From Halopseudomonas formosensis (lineage in GTDB: Bacteria > Pseudomonadota > Gammaproteobacteria > Pseudomonadales > Pseudomonadaceae), in assembly GCF_900115905.1 (NCBI RefSeq), contig NZ_FOYD01000013.1, forward strand, positions 1 through 64,000: a stretch of DNA of 64,000 nucleotides, given 5' to 3'. Under the pieces are notes generated by a model. The model saw nothing but the letters and a program-made list of their open reading frames with translations. It was not told the origin of the DNA and did no database searches. The position numbers were made by a program, and so were the translations under genes. Shown piece by piece: positions 45,075 to 54,268 of the stretch; position 1 is the stretch's first letter; every line of letters begins with the position of its first letter.

Positions 45075-45787
45075 GCAGCATCCTTGCTCTCGAAACGAAC
45101 GGCGGCCTCCACTTCAGCAGGGGATATCTCGTAGAGGCGTGCGACCCGGCGGGCATTGCGGTTTTCAGCGATAAAAGCAGCAGCCACCGACTGGGTATCT
45201 ATGCCGGACTGATCGAGAATAGGCTTGCCGAAATGCCGACTGGGGTCCAGAACCACGGCCTTGCTGCGCTTGAGCGGATACCAGCGCAGCGCTTCACCTT
45301 CACTGTCATAGTCAATACCGGCGTACAACGAATCACTGATCACCTGCTTGAAGGCATATTGACGCTTTACCAGATCGATAAGTGATTCATCCCCCGTCTG
45401 TTCCAGGACAGTGGCAAAGATACTGCGACCATCTGTCTGAAAACGCCGACAGGTGAAAGGATATGGCTGCTTGAACCACTCGGCAGCATGCTGTGACGCC
45501 GCCCGGATAGCTTGCAAACTGATCCCATGCTGACGAAAAGCATGCACAAAGCGCACTTCCAGCAGGTCATGAAAACCAAGTGTTTTCTCATCCAGATCAA
45601 CCAGCGCTGGCTGCCACAGCCCTGGATACTGCTTGCCGTCAGCGCGGTAGCCGAATACCCAGCGACCAAGTTGTGCCGCCGGAATGCCGGTATAGGCAGC
45701 GGCTTCAGGCAGGCTATACAGACCAACACCGATCAACGGGCTGATGGAGGAAGTGGAAGTCATGTTTGCCAGTCCAGGTACGGCCAT
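45071..45787 (-). CDS. DUF433-type antitoxin (VapB45-like)
   Basis: The 238-residue protein has an N-terminal helix-turn-helix-like segment (YSLPEAAAYTGIPAAQLGRW, about 24-43) and a C-terminal DUF433 domain (about 175-232; GKPILDQSGIDTQSVAAAF, then VARLYEISPAEVEAAVRFE). In Mycobacterium the pair Rv2018/Rv2019 (VapBC45) has this composition, so it is taken as the cognate antitoxin and likely autorepressor. The start at 45787 has AAGG upstream; an ATG at 45763 is an alternative. Confidence 0.78.
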   Translation of the reverse strand: MAVPGLANMTSTSSISPLIGVGLYSLPEAAAYTGIPAAQLGRWVFGYRADGKQYPGLWQPALVDLDEKTLGFHDLLEVRFVHAFRQHGISLQAIRAASQHAAEWFKQPYPFTCRRFQTDGRSIFATVLEQTGDESLIDLVKRQYAFKQVISDSLYAGIDYDSEGEALRWYPLKRSKAVVLDPSRHFGKPILDQSGIDTQSVAAAFIAENRNARRVARLYEISPAEVEAAVRFESKDAA

Positions 45788-45883
45788 CCTTGGTACCTTG
45801 CATGCTTTTGAGGAGCAACCAATTTAGCATGGATACCTCCCATGAACGAGCGACTGGCTCACACCCCGCGCCATGTCTACCGC

Positions 45884-45935
45884 CGAGCCCTTTCATCGAG
45901 CTGGTGCTCGACGTTCCCGGGTGGGGGCGTTGTGC
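45884..45935 (+). repeat. hairpin repeat A, copy 2
   Basis: Core stem TCGAGC-TGGT-GCTCGA (45896-45911) followed by CGTTCCCGGGTGGGGGCGTT. It lies in the same orientation as copy 1, so copies 1 and 2 bracket the toxin-antitoxin pair as direct repeats about 1.27 kb apart. Confidence 0.75.
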
Positions 45936-45942
45936 TTGATCA

Positions 45943-45969
45943 AAAAAGCCCTGGGGTTCAGGGCTTTTT
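45943..45969 (-). terminator. bidirectional rho-independent terminator of ssb
   Basis: Perfect 11-bp stem AAAAAGCCCTG/CAGGGCTTTTT with a 5-nt loop, giving a T-run on either strand. It lies 50 bp beyond the ssb stop. Confidence 0.85.
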
Positions 45970-45980
45970 GGGTTTGCAGC

Positions 45981-46006
45981 TGGATTCCCGCTTTCGCGGG
46001 AAATGA
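45981..46006. repeat. widespread palindromic repeat (ATTCCCGC...GCGGGAA type)
   Basis: TTCCCGC-TTTC-GCGGGAA (45985-46002) within TGGATTCCCG...GGGAAATGAC. This palindrome resembles the short intergenic repeat common in many beta- and gammaproteobacteria (TGGATTCCCGCTTTCGCGGGAATGAC); here an extra A interrupts the final ATGAC. It ends 12 bp from the ssb stop. Confidence 0.6.
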
Positions 46007-46018
46007 CGATATTCCGTT

Positions 46019-46516
46019 CTAGAACGGAATGTCGTCATCAAAGCTGTCGTAATCCGGCATCTGCTGCGGCTGCTGGGCCGGTGCCGGCTGCTGGGCGTAC
46101 TGCTGCTGTTGCTGCGGCGCGGCCGGGCGCGATTGCTGCGGGCGCTGGCCCATGTTGTCGCCACCACCCTGGCCACGGCTGTCGAGCAGCTGCATCTGGC
46201 CATTGATGTCGACCACCACCTCGGTGGTGTAACGCTTGATGCCGTCCTTTTCCCACTCGCGGGTCTGCAGTCGGCCCTCGACGTAGAGCTTGGAGCCCTT
46301 GCGTACATATTCGCCGACGATCTCCGCCAGGCGACCGAAGAACACCACGCGGTGCCACTCGGTACGTTCCTGCTGCTGACCGGTCTGCTTGTCCTTCCAG
46401 CTGTCGCTGGTTGCCAGCGTCACGTTGGCGACGGCGTTGCCGTTGGGCATGTAGCGCACTTCCGGGTCGCCGCCCACGTTACCGATCAGGATTACCTTGT
46501 TTACGCCTCTGGCCAT
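46019..46516 (-). CDS. ssb: single-stranded DNA-binding protein
   Basis: Homotetrameric SSB for replication and repair. The 165-residue protein has an OB fold (about 1-110, [13 protein letters not shown], with [12 protein letters not shown]), a glutamine/proline-rich linker (about 115-153) and the acidic protein-interaction tip DDDIPF. The ATG at 46516 has GAGGAG 7 nt upstream; a GTG two codons earlier is too close to that site. It follows the MFS gene on the same strand; uvrA is on the other strand beyond it. Confidence 0.97.
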   Translation of the reverse strand: MARGVNKVILIGNVGGDPEVRYMPNGNAVANVTLATSDSWKDKQTGQQQERTEWHRVVFFGRLAEIVGEYVRKGSKLYVEGRLQTREWEKDGIKRYTTEVVVDINGQMQLLDSRGQGGGDNMGQRPQQSRPAAPQQQQQYAQQPAPAQQPQQMPDYDSFDDDIPF

Positions 46517-46545
46517 GCTCACTCTCCTCGGGTGTCTGGTGTATG

Positions 46546-47916
46546 TCAGACCGGATGCAGTACCCGGTCCAGTTGCTCGCGATCCAGCACCTGTGTATCG
46601 ACTTTTATATAAGCGGCTGCTTCCTCAGCCACGATGATTGCCTCAGCCACTCCCGGTACATCCAGTACTCTGCGAAGCAATGCTTCATCCCTGACCAGTG
46701 TAGGGTCCACTGCCAGACGATAGCTCGTCACGTACGGAGGCTCGTCCATGGTAGCACCAATCGCCAGCCAGGAAATGGCCAGCAGCGCACAACAGACGAA
46801 CACCCCGCCGAGACCGAAACTGCCGTAGACGGCGCCGCCCAGCACGCCGCCCAGGGCGGCACCGGCGAACTGGCTGGTGGAATAGATGCCCATCGCCGTG
46901 CCCTTGCTGCCGGCCGGAGCGATCTTGCTCAGCATCGACGGCAGGGTGGCCTCCAGTACGTTGAAGGCGGTGAAGAACAGCACCACCGCCACCACCAGTG
47001 CCGCCAGCGAGTTCATGCTCAGCCACATGAGCAGCTGGGTCAGCGCCAGCAGCAGGATGGCGCCCAGCACCACCCGCTTCATCCGTCGGCGCCGCTCGGC
47101 ATAGATGATCAGCGGCACCATGCCGATGAAGGACAGCAGCAGGCCGGCAAGATAGACCCACCAGTGCTGCTCCCGCGGCAAACCGGCATGCTCCTGCAGG
47201 GCCAGCGGCAGGGCCACGAAACAGGCCATCAGCAGCGCATGGAGTACCGCGATGCCGTAATCCAGGCGCAGCAGATCGGCGTTGCGCAGGGCCGGCAGAA
47301 AAGCGCCTCTGGCTACCCCGGCGTCGCGATGGTGCTGCGCCTGCTGCGGGCTGGGTACCACCAGCGCCACCAGCGCGATGCCCACCAGCGCCAGCAGGGA
47401 GGTGCTGTAGAACACCCCGGCCAGGCCGGCGGCACCGGCGATCAGCGGGCCGACTACCATGGCCACGGCAAACGACAGACCGATGCTCATGCCGATCATG
47501 GCCATGGCCTTGGTACGATGCTGGTCCCGGGTCAGGTCGGCGACCAGGGCCATGATGGCAGCGGCGATGGCACCGGCGCCCTGCAGGATGCGCCCGGCCA
47601 GCACACCCAGCATGCTGTCGGCCTGCCCCGCCACCAGCCCGCCGAGGGCGAACAGGATCAGGCCACCTATGATCACCGGCTTGCGCCCAATGCGATCGGA
47701 CAGCATGCCGAAGGGTATCTGCAGAAAGGCCTGGGTCAGACCGTAGGCACCGATGGCCATGCCGATCAGCAACGGGGTGGCGCCTGCGAGGTCCTGACCG
47801 TAGGTGGCCAGCACCGGCAGCACCATGAACAGCCCGAGCATGCGGAAGGCGAACACGCTGGCCAGCGAGGCGGCGGCGCGGCGCTCCTCGGATGACATGC
47901 TATCGGGCTGGTACAT
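46546..47916 (-). CDS. MFS transporter with C-terminal ferredoxin-like domain
   Basis: Major facilitator protein, substrate unknown. The 456-residue protein has twelve predicted membrane helices, the loop 2-3 motif [13 protein letters not shown] and a C-terminal ~70-residue soluble tail (from about 385; [20 protein letters not shown]) resembling an HMA-like ferredoxin fold without its CxxC. The start at 47916 has CCGGAG. It is placed between ssb and uvrA, an order I recall from Pseudomonas. Confidence 0.9.
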   Translation of the reverse strand: MYQPDSMSSEERRAAASLASVFAFRMLGLFMVLPVLATYGQDLAGATPLLIGMAIGAYGLTQAFLQIPFGMLSDRIGRKPVIIGGLILFALGGLVAGQADSMLGVLAGRILQGAGAIAAAIMALVADLTRDQHRTKAMAMIGMSIGLSFAVAMVVGPLIAGAAGLAGVFYSTSLLALVGIALVALVVPSPQQAQHHRDAGVARGAFLPALRNADLLRLDYGIAVLHALLMACFVALPLALQEHAGLPREQHWWVYLAGLLLSFIGMVPLIIYAERRRRMKRVVLGAILLLALTQLLMWLSMNSLAALVVAVVLFFTAFNVLEATLPSMLSKIAPAGSKGTAMGIYSTSQFAGAALGGVLGGAVYGSFGLGGVFVCCALLAISWLAIGATMDEPPYVTSYRLAVDPTLVRDEALLRRVLDVPGVAEAIIVAEEAAAYIKVDTQVLDREQLDRVLHPV

Positions 47917-48053
47917 GGAAACTCCGGGTAGTGACAAAGGGCGGCATTTTAGCACGGCTGCTCGGGCAACACCGAACCCGTGCGCCCGTGCCGCAGGCCC
48001 GCCCGCGGCCGCATGTCTGGCAGCGGTTCGCTGGCTGTTTTTTGTCCGTTTTT

Positions 48054-48083
48054 TTGCGGGGATTGGCGCCGAACACGTATACT
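48054..48083 (+). promoter_or_regulatory. probable uvrA promoter
   Basis: TTGCGG (48054-48059), 18 bp and TATACT (48078-48083), 33 bp before the uvrA start. No LexA palindrome of the CTGT-N8-ACAG type was found in this gap. Confidence 0.5.
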
Positions 48084-48115
48084 ATCGGGCTTTGCTGTCT
48101 ACCGGGTGGTGTACC

Positions 48116-50947
48116 TTGGATACAATCTCGATTCGTGGGGCGCGTACCCACAACCTGAAGAACATTGATCTGGAACTGCCCCGCGACAAGCTCATCGTGA
48201 TCACCGGGTTGTCGGGCTCCGGCAAGTCCTCGCTGGCCTTCGATACCCTGTACGCCGAGGGGCAGCGCCGCTACGTGGAGTCCCTCTCGGCCTACGCGCG
48301 GCAGTTCCTGTCGATGATGGAAAAACCCGATGTGGATCACATCGAGGGCCTGTCACCGGCCATCTCCATCGAGCAGAAGTCCACCTCGCACAACCCCCGC
48401 TCCACCGTCGGCACCATCACCGAGATCTACGATTACCTGCGCCTGCTGTTTGCCCGCGCCGGGGAGCCGCGCTGCCCGGATCATGACCTGCCCCTGGCGG
48501 CACAGACCGTCAGCCAGATGGTCGACCAGGTGCTGGCGCTGCCCGAGGGCAGCAAGCTGATGCTGCTGGCACCGGTGATGCGCGAGCGCAAGGGCGAGCA
48601 CCTGGCACTGCTCGACGAGCTGCGCGCCCAGGGCTTTGTCCGTGCCCGCATCGACGGCCGCATCCACGAGCTGGACGAAGCGCCGGCGCTGGAAAAGAAC
48701 CGCAAGCACACCATCGAGGTGGTGGTAGACCGCTTCAAGGTCCGCGAGGACCTGCAACTGCGTCTGGCCGAGTCCTTCGAGACCGCCCTGCACCTGGCCG
48801 ATGGCATCGCCATCATCGCTCCCATGGACGGCGAGGAACTGGAGGAAATCACCTTCAGCTCCCGCTTTGCCTGCCCCCAGTGCGGCCACTCGATCAGCGA
48901 GCTGGAGCCGCGGCTGTTCTCCTTCAACAACCCGGCCGGCGCCTGCAGCGGCTGCGATGGTCTGGGCGTCAAGCAGTTCTTCGATGCCCGCCGCCTGGTC
49001 AATGGTGAACTGACCCTGGCCGAAGGAGCCATCCGCGGCTGGGATCGGCGCAACGTCTACTACTTCCAGATGCTCAGCTCGCTGGCCGAGCACTACGGCA
49101 TCGATCTGGATCAGCCCTTCGACGACATCAGCGAAAAGCACCGCAAGCTGATTCTGCAGGGTACCGGCAGCGAGAAGGTGCCCTTCCGCTACCTGAACGA
49201 CCGGGGCGATATCGTCAAGCGCGAACACCCCTTCGAGGGCATAGTGCCCAACCTGGAGCGGCGCTACCGGGAAACCGAGTCCCAGAGCGTGCGCGAGGAG
49301 CTGGCCAAGTACCTCAGCACACAGCCCTGCCCGGACTGCAGCGGCACCCGCCTGCGCCGCGAGGCGCGGCACGTGTTCATCGACGACCGCAACCTGCCGG
49401 GCCTGACCACCCTGCCGGTCGGCGCGGCGGCCGAATACTTTGCCCAGCTGACCCTGCCCGGCAGCCGCGGCGAGATCGCCGAGAAGATTCTCAAGGAAAT
49501 CCGCGCCCGCCTGCAGTTCCTGGTCAATGTCGGCCTCGATTACCTGGCGCTGGATCGCAGCGCCGATACCCTGTCCGGCGGCGAGGCCCAGCGCATCCGC
49601 CTGGCCAGCCAGATCGGCGCCGGTCTGGTCGGGGTCATGTATATCCTCGACGAGCCCTCCATCGGCCTGCACCAGCGCGACAACGAGCGTCTGCTCAGCA
49701 CCCTGATCCACCTGCGGGATCTGGGCAACACCGTGATCGTGGTCGAGCATGACGAGGACGCCATCCGCCTGGCCGATTATGTGGTGGACATAGGCCCCGG
49801 TGCCGGCGTCCATGGCGGCCGGATCGTCTCCCACGGCACCCCCGAGCAGGTCATGGCCGACCCGAACTCGCTGACCGGCCAGTACCTGTCCGGGGCGAAG
49901 AAGATCCCGGTACCGGGCAAGCGCATCCCGCCGAGCAAGGACAAGTGGCTGCGACTCAAGGGCGCCTGCGGCAACAACCTGAAGAAGGTTGATCTGGAGA
50001 TTCCGGTGGGCCTGTTCACCTGTGTCACCGGGGTCTCCGGCTCGGGCAAGTCGACCCTGATCAACAATACCCTGTTCCCGATCACCGCCACCGCGCTGAA
50101 CGGTGCCACCACCCTGGATGCCGCGCCCTACGACAGCTTCGATGGCCTGCAGCACCTGGACAAGGTGGTGGACATCGACCAAAGCCCGATCGGCCGCACC
50201 CCGCGCTCCAACCCGGCCACCTACACCGGTCTGTTCACGCCGATCCGCGATCTGTTCGCCGGCACCCAGGAAGCCCGCTCCCGCGGCTACAAGGCCGGGC
50301 GTTTCTCCTTCAACGTCAAGGGTGGGCGCTGCGAGGCCTGTCAGGGCGACGGCCTGATCAAGGTGGAAATGCACTTCCTGCCGGATATCTACGTGCCCTG
50401 CGACGTGTGCAAGAGCAAGCGCTACAACCGCGAGACGCTGGAGATCAAGTACAAGGGCAAGAACATCCACGAAGTGCTGGAGATGACCATCGAGGAGGCG
50501 CGGGAGTTCTTCGATGCGGTACCGGCGCTGGCGCGCAAGCTGCAGACGCTGATCGACGTGGGCCTGTCCTATGTGCGTCTGGGCCAGTCCGCCACCACCC
50601 TGTCCGGCGGCGAAGCCCAGCGGGTGAAGCTGGCGCGGGAGCTGTCCAAGCGCGATACCGGCAAGACCCTGTACATCCTCGACGAGCCGACCACCGGCCT
50701 GCACTTTGCCGACATCCAGCAGCTGCTGGACGTGCTGCACCGCCTGCGCGACCACGGCAACACCCTGGTGGTGATCGAGCACAATCTGGATGTCATCAAG
50801 ACTGCGGACTGGATTGTTGATATCGGCCCTGAAGGGGGCTCCGGCGGGGGCCAGATCATCGCCACCGGCACCCCGGAACAGATCGCCGAAGCACCGCAGT
50901 CGCATACCGGGAAGTTCCTCGGCCCATTGCTGGAGCGGGATAGATAG
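48116..50947 (+). CDS. uvrA: excinuclease ABC subunit A
   Basis: DNA damage sensor of nucleotide excision repair. The 943-residue protein has two ABC modules: Walker [10 protein letters not shown] at 31-39 and a second, [10 protein letters not shown], near 640; signatures LSGGEAQR in both halves; zinc fingers CPQC...CSGC and CEAC...CDVC. The start is TTG at 48116, because the conserved N-terminus [13 protein letters not shown] begins there after GGTGGT and no in-frame ATG or GTG fits. The frame stays open upstream, antisense to the MFS gene. Confidence 0.96.
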   Translation: MDTISIRGARTHNLKNIDLELPRDKLIVITGLSGSGKSSLAFDTLYAEGQRRYVESLSAYARQFLSMMEKPDVDHIEGLSPAISIEQKSTSHNPRSTVGTITEIYDYLRLLFARAGEPRCPDHDLPLAAQTVSQMVDQVLALPEGSKLMLLAPVMRERKGEHLALLDELRAQGFVRARIDGRIHELDEAPALEKNRKHTIEVVVDRFKVREDLQLRLAESFETALHLADGIAIIAPMDGEELEEITFSSRFACPQCGHSISELEPRLFSFNNPAGACSGCDGLGVKQFFDARRLVNGELTLAEGAIRGWDRRNVYYFQMLSSLAEHYGIDLDQPFDDISEKHRKLILQGTGSEKVPFRYLNDRGDIVKREHPFEGIVPNLERRYRETESQSVREELAKYLSTQPCPDCSGTRLRREARHVFIDDRNLPGLTTLPVGAAAEYFAQLTLPGSRGEIAEKILKEIRARLQFLVNVGLDYLALDRSADTLSGGEAQRIRLASQIGAGLVGVMYILDEPSIGLHQRDNERLLSTLIHLRDLGNTVIVVEHDEDAIRLADYVVDIGPGAGVHGGRIVSHGTPEQVMADPNSLTGQYLSGAKKIPVPGKRIPPSKDKWLRLKGACGNNLKKVDLEIPVGLFTCVTGVSGSGKSTLINNTLFPITATALNGATTLDAAPYDSFDGLQHLDKVVDIDQSPIGRTPRSNPATYTGLFTPIRDLFAGTQEARSRGYKAGRFSFNVKGGRCEACQGDGLIKVEMHFLPDIYVPCDVCKSKRYNRETLEIKYKGKNIHEVLEMTIEEAREFFDAVPALARKLQTLIDVGLSYVRLGQSATTLSGGEAQRVKLARELSKRDTGKTLYILDEPTTGLHFADIQQLLDVLHRLRDHGNTLVVIEHNLDVIKTADWIVDIGPEGGSGGGQIIATGTPEQIAEAPQSHTGKFLGPLLERDR

Positions 50948-51000
50948 TCCGGGGCGGCAACCCCTCTTGCCGGGATGGAACCCGGCACGCCATTGAGTGC

Positions 51001-51045
51001 ACTACCCTCCCTGGGAACGTCAAGCACCAGCTTGATGAGCGGACT
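51001..51045 (-). repeat. hairpin repeat A, copy 3 (inverted)
   Basis: On the minus strand TCAAGC-TGGT-GCTTGA (51020-51035), preceded by GTCCGCTCA and followed by CGTTCCCAGGGAGGG. Compared with copies 1 and 2 one base pair of the stem changed from G-C to A-T on both sides, so pairing is kept. Confidence 0.75.
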
Positions 51046-51074
51046 GACTGGCAGCAGAGCAGCATCCTGCAGCG

Positions 51075-51118
51075 TCGCGGACGAGCTGGTGCTCGTCCCT
51101 CCCAGGGTTGGCCCGCCC
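51075..51118 (+). repeat. hairpin repeat A, copy 4
   Basis: GACGAGC-TGGT-GCTCGTC (51080-51097) followed by CCTCCCAGGG. The outer base pair differs from copies 1-3 on both sides. Copies 3 and 4 point away from each other, 44 bp apart, and fill the uvrA-metN gap (50948-51282), in which no gene is seen. Confidence 0.7.
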
Positions 51119-51282
51119 TCGCTCAATAACCGCCCGTAGCTCACCAGATGATCCGTTACTCGCCTCCCGGACGTCAGGAGAACTGCCCGGTCAATACCCC
51201 CTGGAGCGCCAGCCCTGATAAACTGCCAACCCGCGCCATCCGGCGGCAATCATGCAATTCACCATGTTCTACGGGAACCCTT

Positions 51283-52287
51283 GTGATTGAATTTCAGCAG
51301 GTAACCAAGGCCTACCAGGTAGCAGGGCGTGAGATTCCCGCCCTTCACAGCACCGACCTGACCATTGAAGCGGGTCAGGTGTTCGGCATCATCGGCCATT
51401 CGGGGGCCGGCAAGAGCACCCTGCTGCGCCTGATCAACCGTCTGGAAGAACCCAGCAGCGGCCGCATCCGGGTCAACGGCGAGGACGTCACCGCGCTGGA
51501 TGCCGCCGGCCTGCGCCGTTTCCGTCAGCGGGTGGGGATGATCTTCCAGCACTTCAACCTGCTGTCCTCGGCCACGGTGGCGGACAACGTCGCCCTGCCC
51601 CTGCGGCTGGCCGGCGAGCTGGATCGCGGGCAGATCAACCAGCGGGTGCGCGCGCTGCTGGAACGGGTCGGCCTGAGCGATCACGCCAACAAGTACCCGG
51701 CGCAGCTGTCCGGCGGGCAGAAACAGCGGGTCGGCATTGCCCGCGCCCTGTCCACCGAGCCGAGCATACTGCTGTGCGACGAGGCCACCAGCGCCCTCGA
51801 CCCCCACACCACCCGTCAGGTGCTGCAGCTGCTGGCGGAGATCAATCAGGAACTGAAGCTGACCATAGTACTGATCACCCACGAGATGGACGTGATCCGC
51901 CGGGTCTGTGATCAGGTGGCGGTGATGGACGGCGGCCATATCGTCGAGCAGGGTCAGGTCACCGACGTGTTCCTGCACCCCCAGCATCCGACCACCCGCA
52001 GCTTCGTGTTCGACGACGAGAGCGATGAACAGCAGGCCGACGACTTTGCCCATGTGCCGGGCCGCATCCTGCGCCTGACCTTCCTCGGCGAGTCCACCTT
52101 CGCCCCGCTGCTCGGCCAGGTGGCCCGGGCCACCGGCGTGGACTACAGCATTCTCGCCGGTCGCATCGACCGCATCCGTGACCTGCCCTGCGGCCAGCTG
52201 ACCCTGGCCCTGATCGGGGGTGATGTGGATGCCGCCATGGCCCTGCTGCAGGCCTCCCAAGTGCATGTCGAGGTACTACGCACATGA
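51283..52287 (+). CDS. metN: methionine ABC transporter ATPase
   Basis: ATP-binding subunit of the MetNIQ importer for D/L-methionine. The 334-residue protein has Walker A GHSGAGKS at 38-45, signature LSGGQKQR, Walker [13 protein letters not shown] and a C-terminal NIL domain (about 255-330) that in E. coli binds methionine for trans-inhibition. The start is GTG at 51283 (MIEFQQVTK) after GGGA; the frame runs on upstream into repeat sequence. ATGA overlap with metI. Confidence 0.95.
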   Translation: MIEFQQVTKAYQVAGREIPALHSTDLTIEAGQVFGIIGHSGAGKSTLLRLINRLEEPSSGRIRVNGEDVTALDAAGLRRFRQRVGMIFQHFNLLSSATVADNVALPLRLAGELDRGQINQRVRALLERVGLSDHANKYPAQLSGGQKQRVGIARALSTEPSILLCDEATSALDPHTTRQVLQLLAEINQELKLTIVLITHEMDVIRRVCDQVAVMDGGHIVEQGQVTDVFLHPQHPTTRSFVFDDESDEQQADDFAHVPGRILRLTFLGESTFAPLLGQVARATGVDYSILAGRIDRIRDLPCGQLTLALIGGDVDAAMALLQASQVHVEVLRT

Positions 52288-52949
52288 GCGAACTCTTCAC
52301 CAATATCGACTGGTACGACATCTGGATCGCCACCCTGGATACCCTGCTGATGCTGGGTGGCTCGCTGCTGTTCACCGTGCTGTTCGGGCTGCCGCTGGGT
52401 ATCCTGCTGTTTCTCACCGGGCCCCGGCAGATGTTCCAGCGCAACGGCCTGTACGCGGTGCTGTCGCTGATCGTCAACGCCCTGCGCTCGCTGCCCTTCA
52501 TCATCCTGCTGATCGTGATGATCCCGGTGACCAAGCTGATTACCGGCACCTCCCTGGGCGTGGCCGGCGCCATTCCGCCGCTGGTGGTGGGTGCCACCCC
52601 CTTCTTCGCCCGTCTGGTGGAAACCGCCCTGCGCGAAGTGGATCGGGGCATCATCGAGGCGACCCAGTCCATGGGCGCCACCACGGCGCAGATCATCACC
52701 CGCGCCCTGCTGCCGGAGGCGCGCCCCGGCATCATCGCTGCGATCACCGTGATCGCCATTACCCTGGTCTCCTATACCGCCATGGCCGGGGTGGTGGGCG
52801 GCGGAGGACTCGGCGACCTGGCCATCCGCTACGGTTATCAGCGATTCCAGACTGATGTAATGGTGGTTACCGTTGTATTACTGCTGGTATTGGTGCAGAT
52901 TCTGCAAAGTATCGGCGACCGCCTGGTTGTCCACTATTCCCGTAAATAA
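52284..52949 (+). CDS. metI: methionine ABC transporter permease
   Basis: Inner-membrane channel subunit. The 221-residue protein has five predicted helices and the EAA-type coupling loop [20 protein letters not shown] (about 130-149). The ATG overlaps the metN stop (ATGA); metQ follows after 35 bp. Confidence 0.95.
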   Translation: MSELFTNIDWYDIWIATLDTLLMLGGSLLFTVLFGLPLGILLFLTGPRQMFQRNGLYAVLSLIVNALRSLPFIILLIVMIPVTKLITGTSLGVAGAIPPLVVGATPFFARLVETALREVDRGIIEATQSMGATTAQIITRALLPEARPGIIAAITVIAITLVSYTAMAGVVGGGGLGDLAIRYGYQRFQTDVMVVTVVLLLVLVQILQSIGDRLVVHYSRK

Positions 52950-52984
52950 ATAACAGGCACTGACCTCACCTTTCGGAGCATTTC

Positions 52985-53758
52985 ATGAAAAAGATCGTAG
53001 CTGTCCTGGCGCTGGCCACTGCGTTTGGCGCCCACGCTGCTGAGAAACTCAGCGTCGCCGCCACTGCTGTTCCCCACGCGGAGATCCTCGAGTTCGTCAA
53101 ACCCACTCTGGCCGAACAGGGCGTGGAGCTGGATATCAAGGTCTTCACCGACTACGTGCAGCCGAACCTGCAGGTCGCCGAAGGCCGTCTGGATTCCAAC
53201 TTCTTCCAGCACAAGCCCTACCTGGATGAGTTCAACAAGGGTCGCGGTACCGATCTGGTGAGCGTGGCCAACGTCCACGTCGAGCCCTTCGGTATCTATT
53301 CCAGCAAGCTGGAATCGCTGGACAACATCCCCAGCCGCGCCACCGTGGCCATCCCCAACGACGCCACCAATGGCGGCCGCGCTCTGCTGCTGCTGGCCAA
53401 GGCCGGGCTGATCACCCTGAAGGACGACACCAACATCCTGTCCACCCCGCGTGACATCGCTGACAACCCGCACAAGCTGCGCATCCGCGAGCTGGAAGCG
53501 GCCACCCTGCCCCGCGTTCTGGATCAGGTGGATCTGGCTCTGATCAACACCAACTACGCTCTGGAAGCCGGCCTGAACCCCACCACCGACGCCTTGGCCA
53601 TCGAAGGTGAGGATTCCCCTTACGCCAACATCCTGGTCACCCGCTCCGACAACAAGGACGCCGAAGCCGTCAGCAAGCTGGTTAACGCTCTGCAGAGCGA
53701 CGAGGTGAAGGCCTTCATCGAAGAGAAGTACAAGGGCGCGGTGGTTCCGGCGTTCTGA
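52985..53758 (+). CDS. metQ: methionine-binding periplasmic protein
   Basis: Substrate-binding subunit of MetNIQ. The 257-residue NlpA/MetQ-fold protein has HAEILEFV, the conserved DYVQPN and NFFQHKPYLDEFN segments and the C-terminal EKYKGAVVPAF. The signal peptide (1-18, ending AHA) has no lipobox cysteine, so it should be a soluble periplasmic protein rather than a lipoprotein as in E. coli; I recall the same in other Pseudomonas. A terminator follows directly. Confidence 0.94.
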   Translation: MKKIVAVLALATAFGAHAAEKLSVAATAVPHAEILEFVKPTLAEQGVELDIKVFTDYVQPNLQVAEGRLDSNFFQHKPYLDEFNKGRGTDLVSVANVHVEPFGIYSSKLESLDNIPSRATVAIPNDATNGGRALLLLAKAGLITLKDDTNILSTPRDIADNPHKLRIRELEAATLPRVLDQVDLALINTNYALEAGLNPTTDALAIEGEDSPYANILVTRSDNKDAEAVSKLVNALQSDEVKAFIEEKYKGAVVPAF

Positions 53759-53776
53759 TTTGTAGTCACTCCCAAT

Positions 53777-53814
53777 AAATCCCCTGTCACGAACGCGCGG
53801 CAGGGGATTTTTTT
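53777..53814 (+). terminator. rho-independent terminator of metNIQ
   Basis: AAATCCCCTG (53777-53786) pairs with CAGGGGATTT (53801-53810), 14-nt loop, followed by four more T. It begins 18 bp after the metQ stop. Confidence 0.88.
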
Positions 53815-53857
53815 GTTCAGCGGATTTTAACGCCACCATGCTTGCGTGTCCGTGCAG

Positions 53858-54172
53858 GCCTCTGCGTTGGTACGCCCCTGCTAGGAGCCCGTGCAAGGCC
53901 GTTCTGGGGTGCAGGGCCGTGCCGACACGCCGTGAATACATCCCTGTAGGCTCGCGGTTTTCATCCCTGAAAACCGACGGTCGGCACAACCCTGCCCCCC
54001 AGCCCGCCTATAAACTCCGCAGCTGCTGAAAGCAAAACCATCAGCCACTCGGAGTTTCCGCCGTTGCGTTGGGACGGCCCTGATACGACCGTTTGATGTC
54101 AGGGATGACATCAACGAGCCTACACGGACGTACTTGCGGCGTGTCGTAGCGGGGGCGTACCAACGCAGAGGC
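53858..54172. repeat. interspersed repeat B, copy 2, with 26-bp inverted ends
   Basis: A 315-bp element bounded by inverted repeats 53858-53883 and 54147-54172 that match at 25 of 26 positions. An inner pair (around 53923-53955 and 54114-54145) is also inverted, and a palindrome CCGACGGTCGG lies at 53975-53985. It shares three blocks with 44205-44378. No transposase or other convincing gene is inside, so it resembles a non-autonomous palindromic element. It fills most of the metQ-katA gap (53759-54268). Confidence 0.75.
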
Positions 54173-54210
54173 TACCGGAAGATTCGCCGCCATAACGAAT
54201 ACCACGCAGA

Positions 54211-54246
54211 CACAAAAAACCCGCGACTGATACCACGTCGCGGGTT
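54211..54246 (-). terminator. rho-independent terminator of the catalase gene
   Basis: Perfect 10-bp stem AACCCGCGAC/GTCGCGGGTT (54218-54227, 54237-54246), 9-nt loop, followed on the minus strand by TTTTTTGTG. It starts 22 bp beyond the catalase stop. Confidence 0.88.
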
Positions 54247-54268
54247 GTTTCCTGCCCCCAGTCCGTTA

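Noticed and set aside
44611-45935. Repeat A as integron attC sites around the toxin-antitoxin pair
   Set aside because: A GTTATGC/GTTGTGC end is present, but the paired RYYYAAC/GTTRRRY arms are not, and no integrase gene is near.
47917-48115. LexA box upstream of uvrA
   Set aside because: CTGT occurs, but no CTGT-N8-ACAG palindrome could be found.
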